Below are positions 23,933 to 37,135 of a DNA stretch of 64,000 nt, one piece after another; positions within the stretch are counted from its first letter, which is position 1, and every line of letters begins with the position of its first letter. The position numbers and the translations under genes were made by a program. The stretch spans positions 140,029,009-140,093,008 of the forward strand of contig NC_134834.1 of assembly GCF_004210375.1 (NCBI RefSeq), read 5' to 3'. The notes under the pieces are model-generated. The model ran no database searches. It saw only the letters and a list, made by a program, of their open reading frames with translations, and was not told the DNA's origin. The stretch comes from Tachypleus tridentatus. Its lineage: Eukaryota; Arthropoda; Merostomata; Xiphosura; Limulidae.

Positions 23933-24369
23933 TAGTGGAGAAAACATTAATGATCTTTCAAAAACAATAATATATCTATAGATATTACTATTATTAAAGG
24001 AAAAGCACTAGTAGTTTCCAACATAAGAGTTCTAACAGCACAGAAAAAATAAGATATTTTAAAAAAGTATGTATACTGTTAAAAGTATAAATAATATAAT
24101 TAGATGAACAAATATTTACAGAGAACTGCACTTAATTTTTATCATCATACGCTTACTTTTTTAATTCTAACTGTTTGCTAAGAAAATGTTCAGAGAAGAA
24201 AGATATCTTTGCTACCAAAAATTTTAAATATGAAATATGAACACATGTATAGTTGTTTCCAAAATATTTCTTCTATTGAAGTATAATTTTCCATGCAGAG
24301 AAATCCAAAATACAAAAACATTGAAAATTTCTCAACTGTGTCAATTTCAAATATTAGCATCTGGAGTTT

Positions 24370-24635
24370 GACATTGGCAGGTAGTTAAAGCGCTCGACTC
24401 CTAATCTGAGGATAACAGGTTCAAATCCCCATCACACCAAACATGGTTGCCCTTTCAGGCGTGAGGGTGTTATAAAGTGACGGTTAATCCCACTATTCTT
24501 TGGTAAAAGAATAGCACAAAAGTTAGCGGTGGGTGGTGATGACTAGCTGCCTTCTCTCAAGTCTTACACTGCTAAATTAGGGACGGATAACACAGATAGC
24601 CATGGTGTAGTTTTGCGCGAAGTTCAAAAACAAAC
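24370..24635 (+). repeat. SINE family A, near full length
   Basis: Head ttggcaggtagttaaagcgc, B-box-like ggttcaaatccccatcac, body and tail to gcgcgaagttcaaaaacaaa. Confidence 0.9.
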
Positions 24636-25224
24636 GGAATTTCTAAAATAATATAAAATAATACTAAATTCAGACACTGAACTTTATAATTGTACTTGTT
24701 TTAGGCCTAATATTAAGGTCTTTATTAAGCAGGATCTGTATTCCATAAAAAGATAAATTAGCATGTTTTTTGCTTTAGTTTAATTAGAGCTATATTTTAC
24801 CATATTTTTAATGCTATAAATTGAAAACTTTGATCAGATTTTAATATGTTGTTGTGCAAAAGGCTTGCTAAAGTATATTTAAAGCTGCCTTTTGTTTACA
24901 TCAAATGCATACATACTTTGATAGCAAGATAGCACACAAAATCTGAGTATTATTATAGTACACCACTTTGTGGCTTTTAATATTTCTGGTTTCTATAAGA
25001 ATTATATATTCAGACTTTAACATAAAATTCAGTTTAATCGTTATTATGAAATAATTACAAAACTTGTTCCAATTTGTCTGCAGTAAAATGAAATAAATGG
25101 TTTAAAGGTTTTCTTTCAAAAACAGTTTCAAACATAAATTGAGAATTATGTACTATGATAACAATTTAAACTCACGCGTTATTCACGTAAGATACGATGA
25201 GAAATAATACTTATCCCATATAAT
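24636..25224. other. AT-rich DNA, nothing recognised
   Basis: No feature seen. Confidence 0.5.
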
Positions 25225-25345
25225 GTTTATTTGTAGTTAAGCACAAAACTACACAATGGATCATCTGCGCTCTACCTGCAAAATGTATCGAAACTTAGTT
25301 TCTAAAGTTGTATTTCCGCAGAAATACCGCTGTGCCACTGTGTGG
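25225..25345 (-). repeat. SINE family B, minus strand
   Basis: Plus-strand view: tail gtagttaagcacaaaactac to head ccgctgtgccactgtgtg. Confidence 0.8.
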
Positions 25346-26123
25346 ATACAAATAATGAAACATAAGGTTTGCTGACATTTATAGAAGCATAGAAAGGAGT
25401 TATTCTGGTAGAAGAAGGAATGTTTTTCTTATTTAAGATAAATCTTAGAAAAACACAAGTCCTGATTTTGAAAGCTTCATTTTTTATCATACTTTTCTGT
25501 CATGGTACGTAGTTATTGAACTATATATATAATTACAAAAAAGGAAAATCACTATAAATTATCTGAAATGCATAAGATCTCGGCAATTGAAGTAAACAAG
25601 TTAACATATTTAAAATGTGATGAGAAATAAAATAAATTGCAACTAGATATATATACACATATTGTTTTTAATTCGCACCAATTCAATATTCAAGCTTAAT
25701 TGTTGTTTGAAAATTACTTCATTCATTCCAGTAAGAAAACAATTCTTGATTTGATTACACGTGAAGATTTGTCAATATTATTTTTGGTTATCACATGGAT
25801 CCAGAGGTATAATTGCTTACTAAAAATAAATATTGTAAATAATGATTTTACTTATTATTATTTTATCTTAGAATCTCTTTAATGAAATTAAGATTCAACG
25901 CAGAAGGCTAAGTCATCATAAGTATCCAAATAACATAGTGTAAAAAAATAACTCAATCTAATTAACCAACCACAGCGTTATTTTAACAGAGCACTCAAAG
26001 CAATTATTTTCTTCTTTTGCAATATTAGCTTGGTTTGTTAATCATGGATACCGAATTCCGTCTTATGAGCTAATAATTGGTTACATTATGGTAAATGTTT
26101 CCGATGTGATCAAATATGCACGC
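25346..26123. other. AT-rich DNA, nothing recognised
   Basis: No exon or repeat recognised. The open frame at 25700-25882 lacks any known motif. Confidence 0.5.
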
Positions 26124-26243
26124 ACTTCAGTGGCACACTGGTAAATTTGTGGACATATAACGATAAAACTCAGGTTTCTATAGCCATAACAAATAGAAGA
26201 CAAATATCTCAGTGTGTAACTATGCGCTTAAAAATTAACAAAA
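26124..26243 (+). repeat. SINE family B, diverged
   Basis: Head cttcagtggcacactggtaa, later caggtttctatagccataac and agtgtgtaactatgcgctta, each a mutated form of the family B blocks. Confidence 0.65.
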
Positions 26244-26939
26244 AGGAAATCAAATACATTTTATTACAATCTAAACTACTACAAGATGAATAAAATAAAT
26301 CACTAGTTATGTTGAAAAGCTAGATATCCTCAGATAATATTTCTTTATGCAAGCGAGTAAGTGTGCATATAAATGGAATCTACACTAATTCTTTTATCTA
26401 TTTTATTAATATGTATTCGTCAAAATCAAGTAACTTGTGAATAATGCTAAAACTAAAATTAAAAATTAACTGATTTAAAAAGGTAACTGCCACGTAATGA
26501 TATAGTACGTACTATCTTATAACACAATAAATAGGAAAAAAAAAACTTCCAATGTTAAAAGAAAACATGGACCAGTTCTTTCATAACTTAAGTAAACCTG
26601 ATTACTCAGCAGTTTTCCTTATTTATTTGATATAATGTAGACTGCGTGTTGTGGATTTAATTTAAACAAATAAAATGTAATGAAATGATATCACCACTGC
26701 AACTTGGTGAAAGGTTGTAACCATACAAGTAATACTCTATTCATCCAATAATACATTATTTTATCAGTTATGTGTTTTTTCAGTATTTCCTAAATTATTT
26801 AAGTTTTTTTTTGTTTTATTTATATTTTAAAGGGAGTACAGATTGTGAGGACACCATTTTTCGTCGACGAACAATTTTTATACTTTTTTCGAAACAATTG
26901 TGTTAGTTTTGGATATTTGTTTTTTGGTTTTATAAATGT
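26244..26939. other. AT-rich DNA, nothing recognised
   Basis: No feature seen. The 5' part of the LTR-like repeat that follows may begin within this stretch. Confidence 0.4.
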
Positions 26940-27690
26940 TACGAAGCAAGTCTTAATTTGACTGCAAAGCTTTACGTTGTTTTTTGTCAGGTTTTCTTGT
27001 ATGGACCAAATTCTTTACAGTAGGCTACCATGACTTGCTGGCGATAAATTTGAACAATAAACAATAAAATAATATGTTAAACAATTTAAATGTATATACG
27101 TTGTTGATCCTCACAGAATTTCTCAATTACTTTATAATATAATGTAACAAGACGAATTCTTCTTTTCTACTCTATTATTACAATATAGTCTGTAATAATT
27201 CACTTTAAAACCAACACTAGGACTGTTGATTACCACAATTACATCCAGGGCTTTAAATAATCGTCTCTTTTACGTTAAAGCCCACACGGGGTGATTCAGT
27301 TACTTTAGGACACAATTAACAAAACGAATTATTCTTTTTAACTCTGTCATTATAATACAATCTGTGATAATTTAAATTTCGAAAATTGCCCCTACATGCT
27401 TTCAAACTCATACTTGTACAGTTTTAGATCTATCTATTGAACTACATTTTCGGTCCATATTTATTCCCTGACAGAAGTGATACAATAATACTAAAATAAA
27501 ATAACGAGAATCACTCAGAAGGTCTTAGTAACAATACATAAATATATATAACAATTATACTCTTGAAGTACATAACGTATGATTCGTAAATAGCCATGTA
27601 AACAAACTTTGGATAAAATCTCTCTAAACATAACTAGATTTAACATTCGCACTATATAATGTTATACATAACACTCATATTAAACTGAAA
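26940..27690 (-). mobile_element. Probable solo LTR, same family as 54600-55265
   Basis: Shares several blocks, in the same order, with 54600-55265: attctttacagtagg then acttgctggcgataaattt, tacatccagggctttaaata, cacacggggtgattcagtta, and atgattcgtaaatagcc. At the 54.6-kb copy this block lies where the 5' LTR of a Gypsy element should be, so this copy without internal sequence is best read as a solo LTR. Exact ends are unclear. Confidence 0.55.
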
Positions 27691-27929
27691 TTAAAACATA
27701 CGTATATATCTAACATTTTAATAAAATATTTTATTATCTTATAAAATTAAATACCGAGGATTGTCGAATGGGAATTTGATTGTTCGTGGTTTATGGCCCG
27801 TTACCTTGAAAATGGGTTCGGGTGCATTATAGAAGTTAGAGTCAAATCCCCCTATTCGGTCAAAATAAGAATAGTTCACGAGTCGACTATGACTGTTATT
27901 AACAGACTGTTTTGTCTTTAGTCTATAAC

Positions 27930-28060
27930 ACCTTAAAGTGGCATAGAGGTACGTCTGCGAACTTATGCCGCTAAAAATGAGGTTTTGATTCCCGTGGTGG
28001 GAAGAAAACAAGGAGTTCTTTGTGTAGCTTTGTGCTTAATAACAAAGAACAATAACAAAC
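27930..28060 (+). repeat. SINE family B
   Basis: Head aaagtggcatagaggtacgt, gaggttttgattcccgtggt, tail tgtgtagctttgtgcttaat with A-rich end. Confidence 0.85.
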
Positions 28061-28905
28061 TAGTGTATAAGTTGAAAATTAGAAACGACAACGCTTTACA
28101 ATATAAATTATAAAACACAAAACTAAATCATTTAAGTTAAAAATAAAATCGATAAATGTTTTAAGTTTAGATTCACAAATTATGTTTCGTAGGTAGAGGT
28201 TAAACTTCGAATTATCGAAAAGTAGAACCACTTTTTTCTTATTATAGAATGAAATATATATTAATCTAGACGAGGTTACGTGATAACAAAACAAATTAAA
28301 TTTGTATAAGCAAATACTAAAAGAGTATTAACAAGTATTACAAATATAAGTGAAATATCCTGTTTTTAATACTTATATTTTACTCTTGGGTTTCATGTAT
28401 TGATTAATACCATTTTCTTTTTGTTGTTAAATTTCTTTCTCTTGTGATATTGACTGAGTGTAGTGGATAAAAAACGAAAATTTAGTACGTGATTACTAAT
28501 TTTGGTCTTGTGTGGGTCAAAAGTTGTGAAGGCTTAAATAAATATTTATTCTTCTTATATTAATTTGCATAATAAGTATTCTCTGTGGTTGTTCACGAAA
28601 AGCAATAAATATATTTATATATGCGTTTAACTTTATCGGTAAAAAGTTCTATGTTTGCAGTTTATCCACTGTACATGTCTAGGATATTCGAGTTATCATA
28701 ATTTGTTTATCTATTCACTTTATCGACCGTTATTTTGCTTAAGCAGCACAGACCTAAACCCGGAATTTGTTATTCCAGTTGCAATTTCTTCAAAAATGTA
28801 AAGGAGAAAGTCTCAATGGTGTTGTATTATTAAAAATAATGTATGCCAGAGAAGGTAAAATATAGAGACCTTCCAAATGATGAGGAGGTAAGACATATCA
28901 TTATA
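28061..28905. other. AT-rich DNA, nothing recognised
   Basis: No exon or repeat recognised. The open frame at 28079-28294 has no motif. Confidence 0.5.
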
Positions 28906-29096
28906 TGTTACCATGGTAACCGATGACGTCAATTGAAGAGCAACTTAAACGCTCGTCGCGAATAGTTATAAGAGCCTTCTTCTTCTCCTTCGCAGGCGCC
29001 ATGTTGAAGGGTCAAGAGATAACCTACAACAGCATGTAATGTGTTGCAATATTTCGAAATTAGTCTGTCGAATAAACTGAATTAACCTACACCACA
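28906..29096 (+). promoter_or_regulatory. Promoter-like island or short solo LTR
   Basis: A locally GC-richer 191 bp begins with the perfect palindrome gttaccatggtaac (28907-28920, an RFX X-box match). It is followed by tgacgtca (28924-28931, a CRE), cgctcgtcgcg, a TATAA (28967-28971), a pyrimidine run, and an ATG at 29002. An AATAAA lies at 29071 before cctacaccaca. Bounded by TG and CA and holding both promoter and poly(A) signal, it resembles a short Gypsy/Mag-type LTR, but no clear target duplication is seen. A genuine cellular promoter is the alternative. Confidence 0.45.
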
Positions 29097-31830
29097 TGTG
29101 TTATCTAATGACTAATACCCCTTCTGTTCATCTATTTTTATTAAACAATTAAGTATTTGACAGAAAATGTAATAAGTTTGATAGTTGAAGTAAAACTTAG
29201 GAACGTGATATTTTTATACAAACAGCAGACTTCCGATTAGATAGAAAGATATATAGATTATTTTTAAATCTCAATTATATATTGAATAACGAGAACAGAA
29301 AATAAAACGAAAAGCCTGTAAGTTGATAACCACATTCTGGTAGAAAGACAACCTAATTTCAAATATGATAACATTTACAAATTTCGGCAACTAGGGATAA
29401 AACACTATTACATAAATACATTTATGTAATATTTAAAACCAGAAATGAATAAGATTTTCCATATCTTAGGGGTATACATGTGTAAATATAAAACTTAGTG
29501 TGCCATATGAGCCATTTCTAAAATCTGAAAAACTGAAACACTAATTGTATAAAAATTGGTAGGATTTGTCTTCAACCAATATTATTAGCATTTCAGAGCC
29601 AGCATCTACCCTTCTTAATGGAGCTACAACTTACTTTTTTTCTCCCAAGAAACTATTCTCTTGAAAACTCTTGATTTCTCTTTCATGTAAAAAATCCAAA
29701 AGATTGTATAAAATTAAAATTTTTAATTTTTTGGACTCTTAAAATATTTCTGTTATTAATAAGCTTTCAGCAATATCATATAAAATTTAAGACGTTGATC
29801 CATTCTCTATTTAAATTAATTTCTTTAGAGCACCAACTATTGTTCTTCGAAAGTTCCAGCATATCTGTCTGCAATTTGTTTCGTAACATTCTTGATACAA
29901 CTTAATATATAATATAATCACATTTTACATTCTTATTTTTGTGCTCAAAGCAAGAAATGCTTGTAATTCGTGTATCATTGTACGAAAAACATACCAACCA
30001 TCACCTAGTGTAATATCCTTTTGGTGCTGTTTAGTGAGTTTTATTTCATTAAATTCAGCAGTTTTTGTTGGTGCCAAATTACTGTACAGTGCAAGAGCAT
30101 TGTCATACTAGGCTTAGATGCAACATAGTGCCCTCTGGTAGTGTGAAAACCCATACACAAAATTTAGTTAAGCCAGAATCATTATTTTCAACGGAAGTGT
30201 GTACATAAGGGTCTTAAATTGTTCATTAATTTCCAAGATAACGACCACTAACCTCTAACAGCCATATATGATAATCACAATATATGTTCCCTGGTAATTC
30301 TATTAAAACAATTATAGAAAAAAATTCAAATTTTAATAACTCCAGTAATTTAGATAAAAAAAAAAGGCATTTGTGTCTTTAATGTCAGTTGAGAGCCGGA
30401 GTAAACATAATAACCCTATATGTCTTACCTTTACCAAATGCATTAGTATATTTCTTAATATTTGGAACACTATTGTCTATGTATATTTTCACAATGGTTA
30501 TGTTTAGCATTAACGTAGCTGTGAGCGTTTTATAAGTTGTATCTGTGATTTATGATAAAAGTATGTTTAAATTTCAATGAAAAGTTATTTAATATATTTA
30601 ATAGGATTTGTTGATGTTTACAAGTAAATATTATCTTCAAATTCCAATAAATAAATCCGAAAACGTCTTTTAGTTTACAAAAAATCTCAATTTAATTTAT
30701 CACTATAAAGAACATTTATTAGATTTTTTAGTAACTAAACATAAATATTACTTATAAAAAATCGTTTATTTTTTGTTTTACATTCTAGATTATAATATTG
30801 ATTTTTTTAATCTTGATTATGTATCAGCATACATGAATGTTATATTAATGGAAAAATGGTGTTTTATAAATAGCACTCATTGATTAGTTTTAAACATTAA
30901 AAAGATAAAGCGAAATATTCTAAGGAAAAACATTGTTATTCAGTTCTTTATAAGACTTTTGTCGCTATATCCTGTTCCCAACAGAGGGCAGCACATATTT
31001 TAGTTTTCCCTGAGATTTCTAAAAAAATTTCAATGGTGAAATCAAATTAGATTTTCTAAATATACTTTTGTAACTAGCGATACTATTAATTTCCAGGTTT
31101 TTTTTTCCAAAATTAGGTTAAGCAGTAATATGTGAAATTTTTTAATAAAATAAATAAGTATTAAAATAGCTAGAAGGCAATTTGTAAACTACATTGATGA
31201 GTTTCTGATGTAATGAGGAGTTTCGCTTTTACCTCCTTCTATATTCTTAATACATAACTTGTATGTATTATTTTCACAATTGGAATAGGCTCTTTTCGCT
31301 TCAAACAGCGCCTATCTGTGCTAACTGTTTTTAATTTTGAACTGACGGTAGTTATTCGATATACCATGCACACTACTATTTGAAGGAGCTATTCATGAGG
31401 CGACCTCAGGCAATGGGGTAAGAGACAATAATGCTATCATATAGGTGCGCATTTATAGGCTGCCATTGCAAGCGAACATGACAACATAGTTCCACTAATT
31501 GAAACAAGAGGGTGCTTTACTGCGGGCACACGAAATGCATTAACTTGTCTCAACACGGCTAGATTTAATACAATTGGTTTACAACGCTAACTCATTAATA
31601 CTGTATTTAATTACTGTAGCTTCTTTATGTATATGGAAGCTGTCCTGAAAACAAAGTTTATTTGAATATCATCTAAAAATTTAAAATTTTTAACACATTA
31701 TAAACTTTCCCACAATAAAGACTGTTTAATCAATCTACACATAAAAACTAAATATATCATTTCTACCTTTGTGGGATTCAAATTCAGATAGGAGTATTCA
31801 TTTCGATTTATGTCAGGAACGATAGTAAAC

Positions 31831-31833
<3 letters not shown>
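29097..31833. other. AT-rich DNA, no gene seen
   Basis: No coding exon recognised. A less AT-rich patch at 31280-31560 carries no readable protein or known repeat. Confidence 0.5.

Positions 31834-31861
<28 letters not shown>
31834..31861. repeat. (AT)n microsatellite
   Basis: A 28-base uninterrupted run of AT dinucleotides. Confidence 0.97.
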
Positions 31862-31867
<6 letters not shown>

Positions 31868-31921
31868 ATGTCTACACAGACGGGCAGACGAATACATAAT
31901 AACTTAGTTTAAAAGCGCAGT

Positions 31922-32045
31922 TTTCCTACTGAGAGAGCGGTAAGTCTACGAATTTACAATTTTAAAACTATGGGTTTGATTCCCCTCGGTGGACACAGCA
32001 GATAACCCAATGTGATTTTGCTATAAGGAAAACACACACACATAC
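31922..32045 (+). repeat. SINE family C
   Basis: Head ctactgagagagcggtaagt, tgggtttgattcccctcgg, tail gtgattttgctataagg and (ca)n. Confidence 0.85.
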
Positions 32046-32630
32046 ATTTGTAAATACAAAACAATCATACTTAACAACAACCAACTAGAATAATATATCA
32101 AAATGCACGAGATTTTATTATACAATGAATGAAAACAGTCCATAATAAACAACCTAGTTTTTATTTGAATCTCACTTTATATTTTTTAAATCTAAAACAT
32201 ATTTTGAAACACTATTGGGAACACCGACAAATCAGTGCATTTAACTTGCATGACGTACGTTTTTTGCTGTTTCTAGAGTTGAATAGTGTTACTATCACAT
32301 TTAACGTACTTTTGAAGAGCTTTTGTCACACTAATGTTTTTATACGTATTGAAAGATTTAGCATACAGCTTATATTTCCATTCTTTAATTTTTTAATTTA
32401 GAAAAGGAAGTTTTTGACATAAAAGTATTTTACACAAATAACGAATTTTTCACCATTTTTAATCTTAACAACTACTTTGTAGTAAATCACTTTTAATATA
32501 TATATTACAACTCTACCAAATCACAAATTTGCTACATAATTAATATTCACAGTACTTTAACTAGAGTTTTTGAACGTCATTAAAATTTAGAAGTAAGAAA
32601 TTATAGTTGTTTAATATTACATAGTAATAC
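32046..32630. other. AT-rich DNA, nothing recognised
   Basis: The open frame at 32129-32401 has no known motif and looks like chance. Confidence 0.5.
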
Positions 32631-32838
32631 GGCCCAGAAATGCTAGGTGGTTAAGGCACTCGACTCGTAATCCGAGAGTCGCGGGTTCGAGTACCCGTCA
32701 TACCACGCATACTCCCTCTTTTCTTTCAGCCGTGGGTACTTTATAATGTGACAGTCAATCCCATCATACTAAGAGTTGGTGGTGATGAGTAGCTGCTTTC
32801 CCTTTAGTGTAGCTTTGCACGAAATTCCGACACAAACA
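32631..32838 (+). repeat. SINE family A with internal deletion
   Basis: Head with good tRNA-like boxes (cgcgggttcgagtacccgtc). About 50-60 bases of the body, including the 'actgctaaattagggacgg' block, are missing before tgtagctttgcacgaaattc. Confidence 0.9.
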
Positions 32839-35800
32839 TAGTGATACAAAGCACTAACTGTGTACATTGAATACCTGATGGAACATTTCAGTTAACATAG
32901 AATTGTTACATGATTTCTACTTAATATTGCATCCTACAAGTGATCAATTGGCTTAAAATAATATTCGAAATCAAAGATCTATTCACTTCTAATTCATAAT
33001 ATTTAATTAAAGATGTGAGATTTCACAAATTTAGACACATCAGTCTACAACAAACATTCTAATTTTGATGTGTTATATTTGTTTATTTATGTTTCAGACT
33101 TAGAAAATGTAACTTTTTAAAACTAACATAGATTTTTGAAACAATGCTACGGTAGCACGTGTTATTTTTTCACACAAAAATCAGTGCAAAACCTTAATTT
33201 TATGTACAGTATACTCTTTAAACTTATTAACTTACCAAAGCGTCAGTTACTTTTTTCAACAAATGAACAATACTGAAAAAAGAGTGGACAAACATAATCA
33301 TAAAAGAACACTTAGTCATAAATGAAATGATTGTTATTTGACTATTTCAAAACAGATATTTCCTCATATGGATTTTGAAACCATTACGGTGACATAACTT
33401 TTCACCTAAAAAATATTTTTTTTCTTATATAAAAACACTTTTAATCACAGCCTATTGTACTTGCTACTTCATTATATTAAGTAAAATCTCTGTCTTAAGT
33501 AAAACACACACTGAAACATTTATTAACAAAATTTCAAGAAACTCCAATATACTATTTATAAAAACTTCTTATTTTACGAGTTGCTGAACTTTATTTGTCT
33601 AGCTTGTCTAAAAACCAGAGACTAGCGATATGTACACTCACAGTTGACTTTTTCTCAAAATGTGATTGTTCTGAAAAGAACCTTTAAATTTCATAAGTTT
33701 AAACAAAATGTTTTCTTTATCGTAAGTACGAATTCTCATTTGAAGTATATTATGTCTGTATTGGATAATACCAATAGCCTAGTGAATCAGTCGTTCAGAA
33801 ATATTTGAATGCTTAGTTATATGACTGTGTACATAAAACAGTTTCATAAACAACACAAATAATACACTCACCAAAATGATTTGTTGGGAGTGGATGATCA
33901 GATGACTATGGATTTTGAAAATATTTATCACTGTATTTATAAATACACTCGTGATTGATGACTGCAAATATTTTTGTCTGTTAAGTTACATATTTATAAC
34001 TATTATCCAGAACAAAGGAATATTCTAAGAGAAGAAAAACTCTGCGATCAATGCTTTAACCTTTCCTCATTATTCTTACGTTGGTCAACGACAACTACTT
34101 CCGAGAAAATCTGTTCTCTTTCATGTACTTAAAACAAAAAATAATATGTTTCATCCAATATATAAAAACACAGAATACTGACTGTCGCTTCAGTACGATA
34201 TAAAGAAGACAGAGTATGTGTTAAATACTTTGTTACATCATGAATATTAAAGTTGGTGATTTTCAGTGTGGTGATATATTTCTAAAGTTTTGTGATTTCG
34301 TGACAAAAGGTATTGTCTACAATTAAAGAAATATTTATCCTTTACAAGAAATCAGTTCATAAATCCACATAAAAACTATTTGCCAACATGGTTAAATTTA
34401 TTTCTAGAGTCTTGCACAAATATATATATGTATATAACCTAAATTCTTGAAGGTGTAATCACTTAGAAATGTGAGTATCATTTTCCGTTTTACAATCTTG
34501 TTCTTCGATTTTATCTGAGGCAACTGACAAGCTGATAACATAATAACATTTGATATTTACAAATAACACAAACTAAAATATGTGTCAATTGCCAAGATTA
34601 AATTAATCTTCATGCAAGTATTGTCTGTTTATGTAAGCGTACAACTTTTGTTATACTGCTGTTGATGTACGATTTACGAAGATTTAGTAAAGTTCATAAA
34701 GTTCACTGTATTGACAGGAATAAAGAATAACTCATAACACAGTATACGCTTCTATTTAAGTTTCACTTACCACTGTTAAATGATGAGATAGTTTTACTGC
34801 TTTTGAAGTAGACTTGAGGTCTTTAATACAGATTACTTTTTGACAGTAAATACATCTAAAATACTAAGCATATTGTCGCTACAGTGTTATTTCTGTTGGT
34901 GAAAAAAAAAATTTCGGAACCCATTGTTTGACGACAGTGTGAAAATCTCATTTCAGATACAACTTGCAGGCAAACACTGAGAATATCGGAGTTTACCCTC
35001 GTAAAGAACAACACAATTCTTATATTCAATGTATACTAAACACATGACGACTTTCTTAGGTTAGTTTGGAATATGAGAGTATTGCTGATATCAGACGAGA
35101 CCTATTATCATTTAATAAATTAAAAAAATGATGTAACATTAATAACTGATACCGTATTTTTACAAGTATTTTGATACATTTACAGCCGAAATTATAATAT
35201 AGTGTATTGGTAGATAGGGCACGTAAGTCTTCAGAATTTCACACATTTATCTCAAGAATGGATCGATATTTTATTTAATGGGACATGAATCATGAAACCT
35301 TGGATTCAAATTCCAACACGCTAACGACTAAGTCACAACTTATATAGATATGTTCAAAAATATAGGTAAGAGCACATTTGAAAAACAATTAATCATACCT
35401 TTCATTCAACGTTTATGCCCTAAAGTAAAAGAATTAATCGACCAGTCGAGAGTAAGTAACTCATCTTTACAAGTCATTTCGTTGTTCAATTGTCCACCTT
35501 ACATGTAGTTATATTAACGTTGATCTGAGCAATTGTATCTCTGGCACCGTAATCTTAATTTCTTATTAATGTTGAAAAAAGAAAGATAAAACGTTCTGAA
35601 CTTTCATTAATGCTGAATAAGCTATTGTTTACCCTTATGACGTAGCCCCCATCTGATCACACATTCTAAGCTGCAAATCATTAGTAAGCTTTTAATCTTC
35701 TAACTTAATGAACAAACAATTACGTTAGTTTTGTTATTTAAACTATAAGTACCTGGACATGTTATAATCTGAATAACAGGTACAACTCCATCATTTTGTG

Positions 35801-35963
35801 GTATTTTCCTGTAAGATCTATCACAAATTTCCTTATGTGTCTTAATGGTTACCACGTTTTGATTGGAATACAAATAAGCGATTACGTACAAAGGTGGCAT
35901 CTTTTTAGACGTTTTGTCACTGACCAGCACTACACCTGTACGAGCATTTTTACTCTACTGGAT
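32839..35963. other. AT-rich DNA, no gene seen
   Basis: Over 3 kb with no recognisable exon, repeat family or transposon end on either strand. Short open frames (33779-33967, 35700-35930) have no domain. Confidence 0.5.
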
Positions 35964-36244
35964 TGTTTTTGTTTGTTTGCTTTTAATTTCGCGCAAAGAG
36001 ACACGAGGGCTACCTAAGCTAGTCGTCCCTAATTTAGAAATGTAAGACCAGAGGGAAGGCAGCTAGTCATCACCACCCACCACCAACTCTTGAGCTACTC
36101 TTTTAACAACGAATAGTGAGATTGACCGTCACTCTATAACGTCCCCACTGCTGACAGGGCGAGCATGTTTGATATGACGATGATTCAAGCCCCCGACCTT
36201 TAGATTACGAGTCGAGCGCTCTAACTACCTCGCCATGCCAGGCC
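35964..36244 (-). repeat. SINE family A, full length, minus strand
   Basis: Plus-strand view: ttttaatttcgcgcaaagag through cctcgccatgccaggcct. All blocks present. Confidence 0.95.
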
Positions 36245-36889
36245 TACTGTACTTGAACACAAGCAATATCAACTCATAAAAGGTTTTGTAATATCCTTAC
36301 GTTTGTCATTAAACATTATTACATCTATATCAATACATTTATGTTACTGTAATAAACAACAACTTATAAGCTCTCTACATAGTTGGAATGCAACAAATAA
36401 CGCAAAGACAGTTTGTAGAATATTTGTACCAAGTATTTCATGGATTCTTATTACGTACATGTATTCATCTGTCTACTCAAGTGAAATTTAAATATAATAG
36501 TAATTTTAAAATAGATATATTTATAATGTTACATAAAGCACATAATGTTAGAGGTATTCTTTTAAGATATAAATATTGTTGTTTGCAGTCTAAGAAAAAT
36601 AATTCAAATAAGTATTTTATTTACTTTTAATCCCCTACCAAAACTACGTGTTTCTTATAATGTAAGTATAAATTATATGTAGTCTCCTGATTTTTTAATA
36701 ATCAACTTATAACTAATTGGCAGTTCTTATATGTGCTTATATAAAAAACAAATGAGCAATAATTCATCATAACGAGTACGATGTTGCAAAATATGTAACA
36801 TTTATGTTAGTTATTTTCGTACACGAATCAGACAAAACAAGATCACCATATAGCGATATTTTTTTCCATATGTGAAATTTATATATAAC
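36245..36889. other. AT-rich DNA, nothing recognised
   Basis: No feature seen. Overlapping open frames here have no motif. Confidence 0.5.
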
Positions 36890-37135
36890 GAATACCAATG
36901 TAGTGCTCATTCTCTCTTTCGTCACCAAACCAATCTTGGACATTGGTGAGAATAACCCTCCACTGATCTCTGTCTCCTGTTGCTATAGTGGTAATTCCTG
37001 ATCCCTTGGCAACTGTCAATAGCAGCATCTGTCTTTGCCTTCCTTTATTTTTCTTTCTTGTGATTTTTGCTGTCATAATGATGTTTTCAAACTCTTTTTG
37101 TCATATGTCCTATAAATCTCCGTTCTTTCTTTTTT
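36890..37135 (-). pseudogene. LINE reverse-transcriptase C-terminal remnant
   Basis: Minus-strand reading gives RRFIGHMTKR, then KNKGRQRQMLLLTVAKGSG and GDRDQWRVILTNVQDWFGDE. These match the 'GH..R.......G.R.RGRQR..WLD.....EDR..WR..V' ending common to several non-LTR retrotransposon polyproteins. Only this tail is present; a frame change lies before GRQRQ. Confidence 0.6.
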
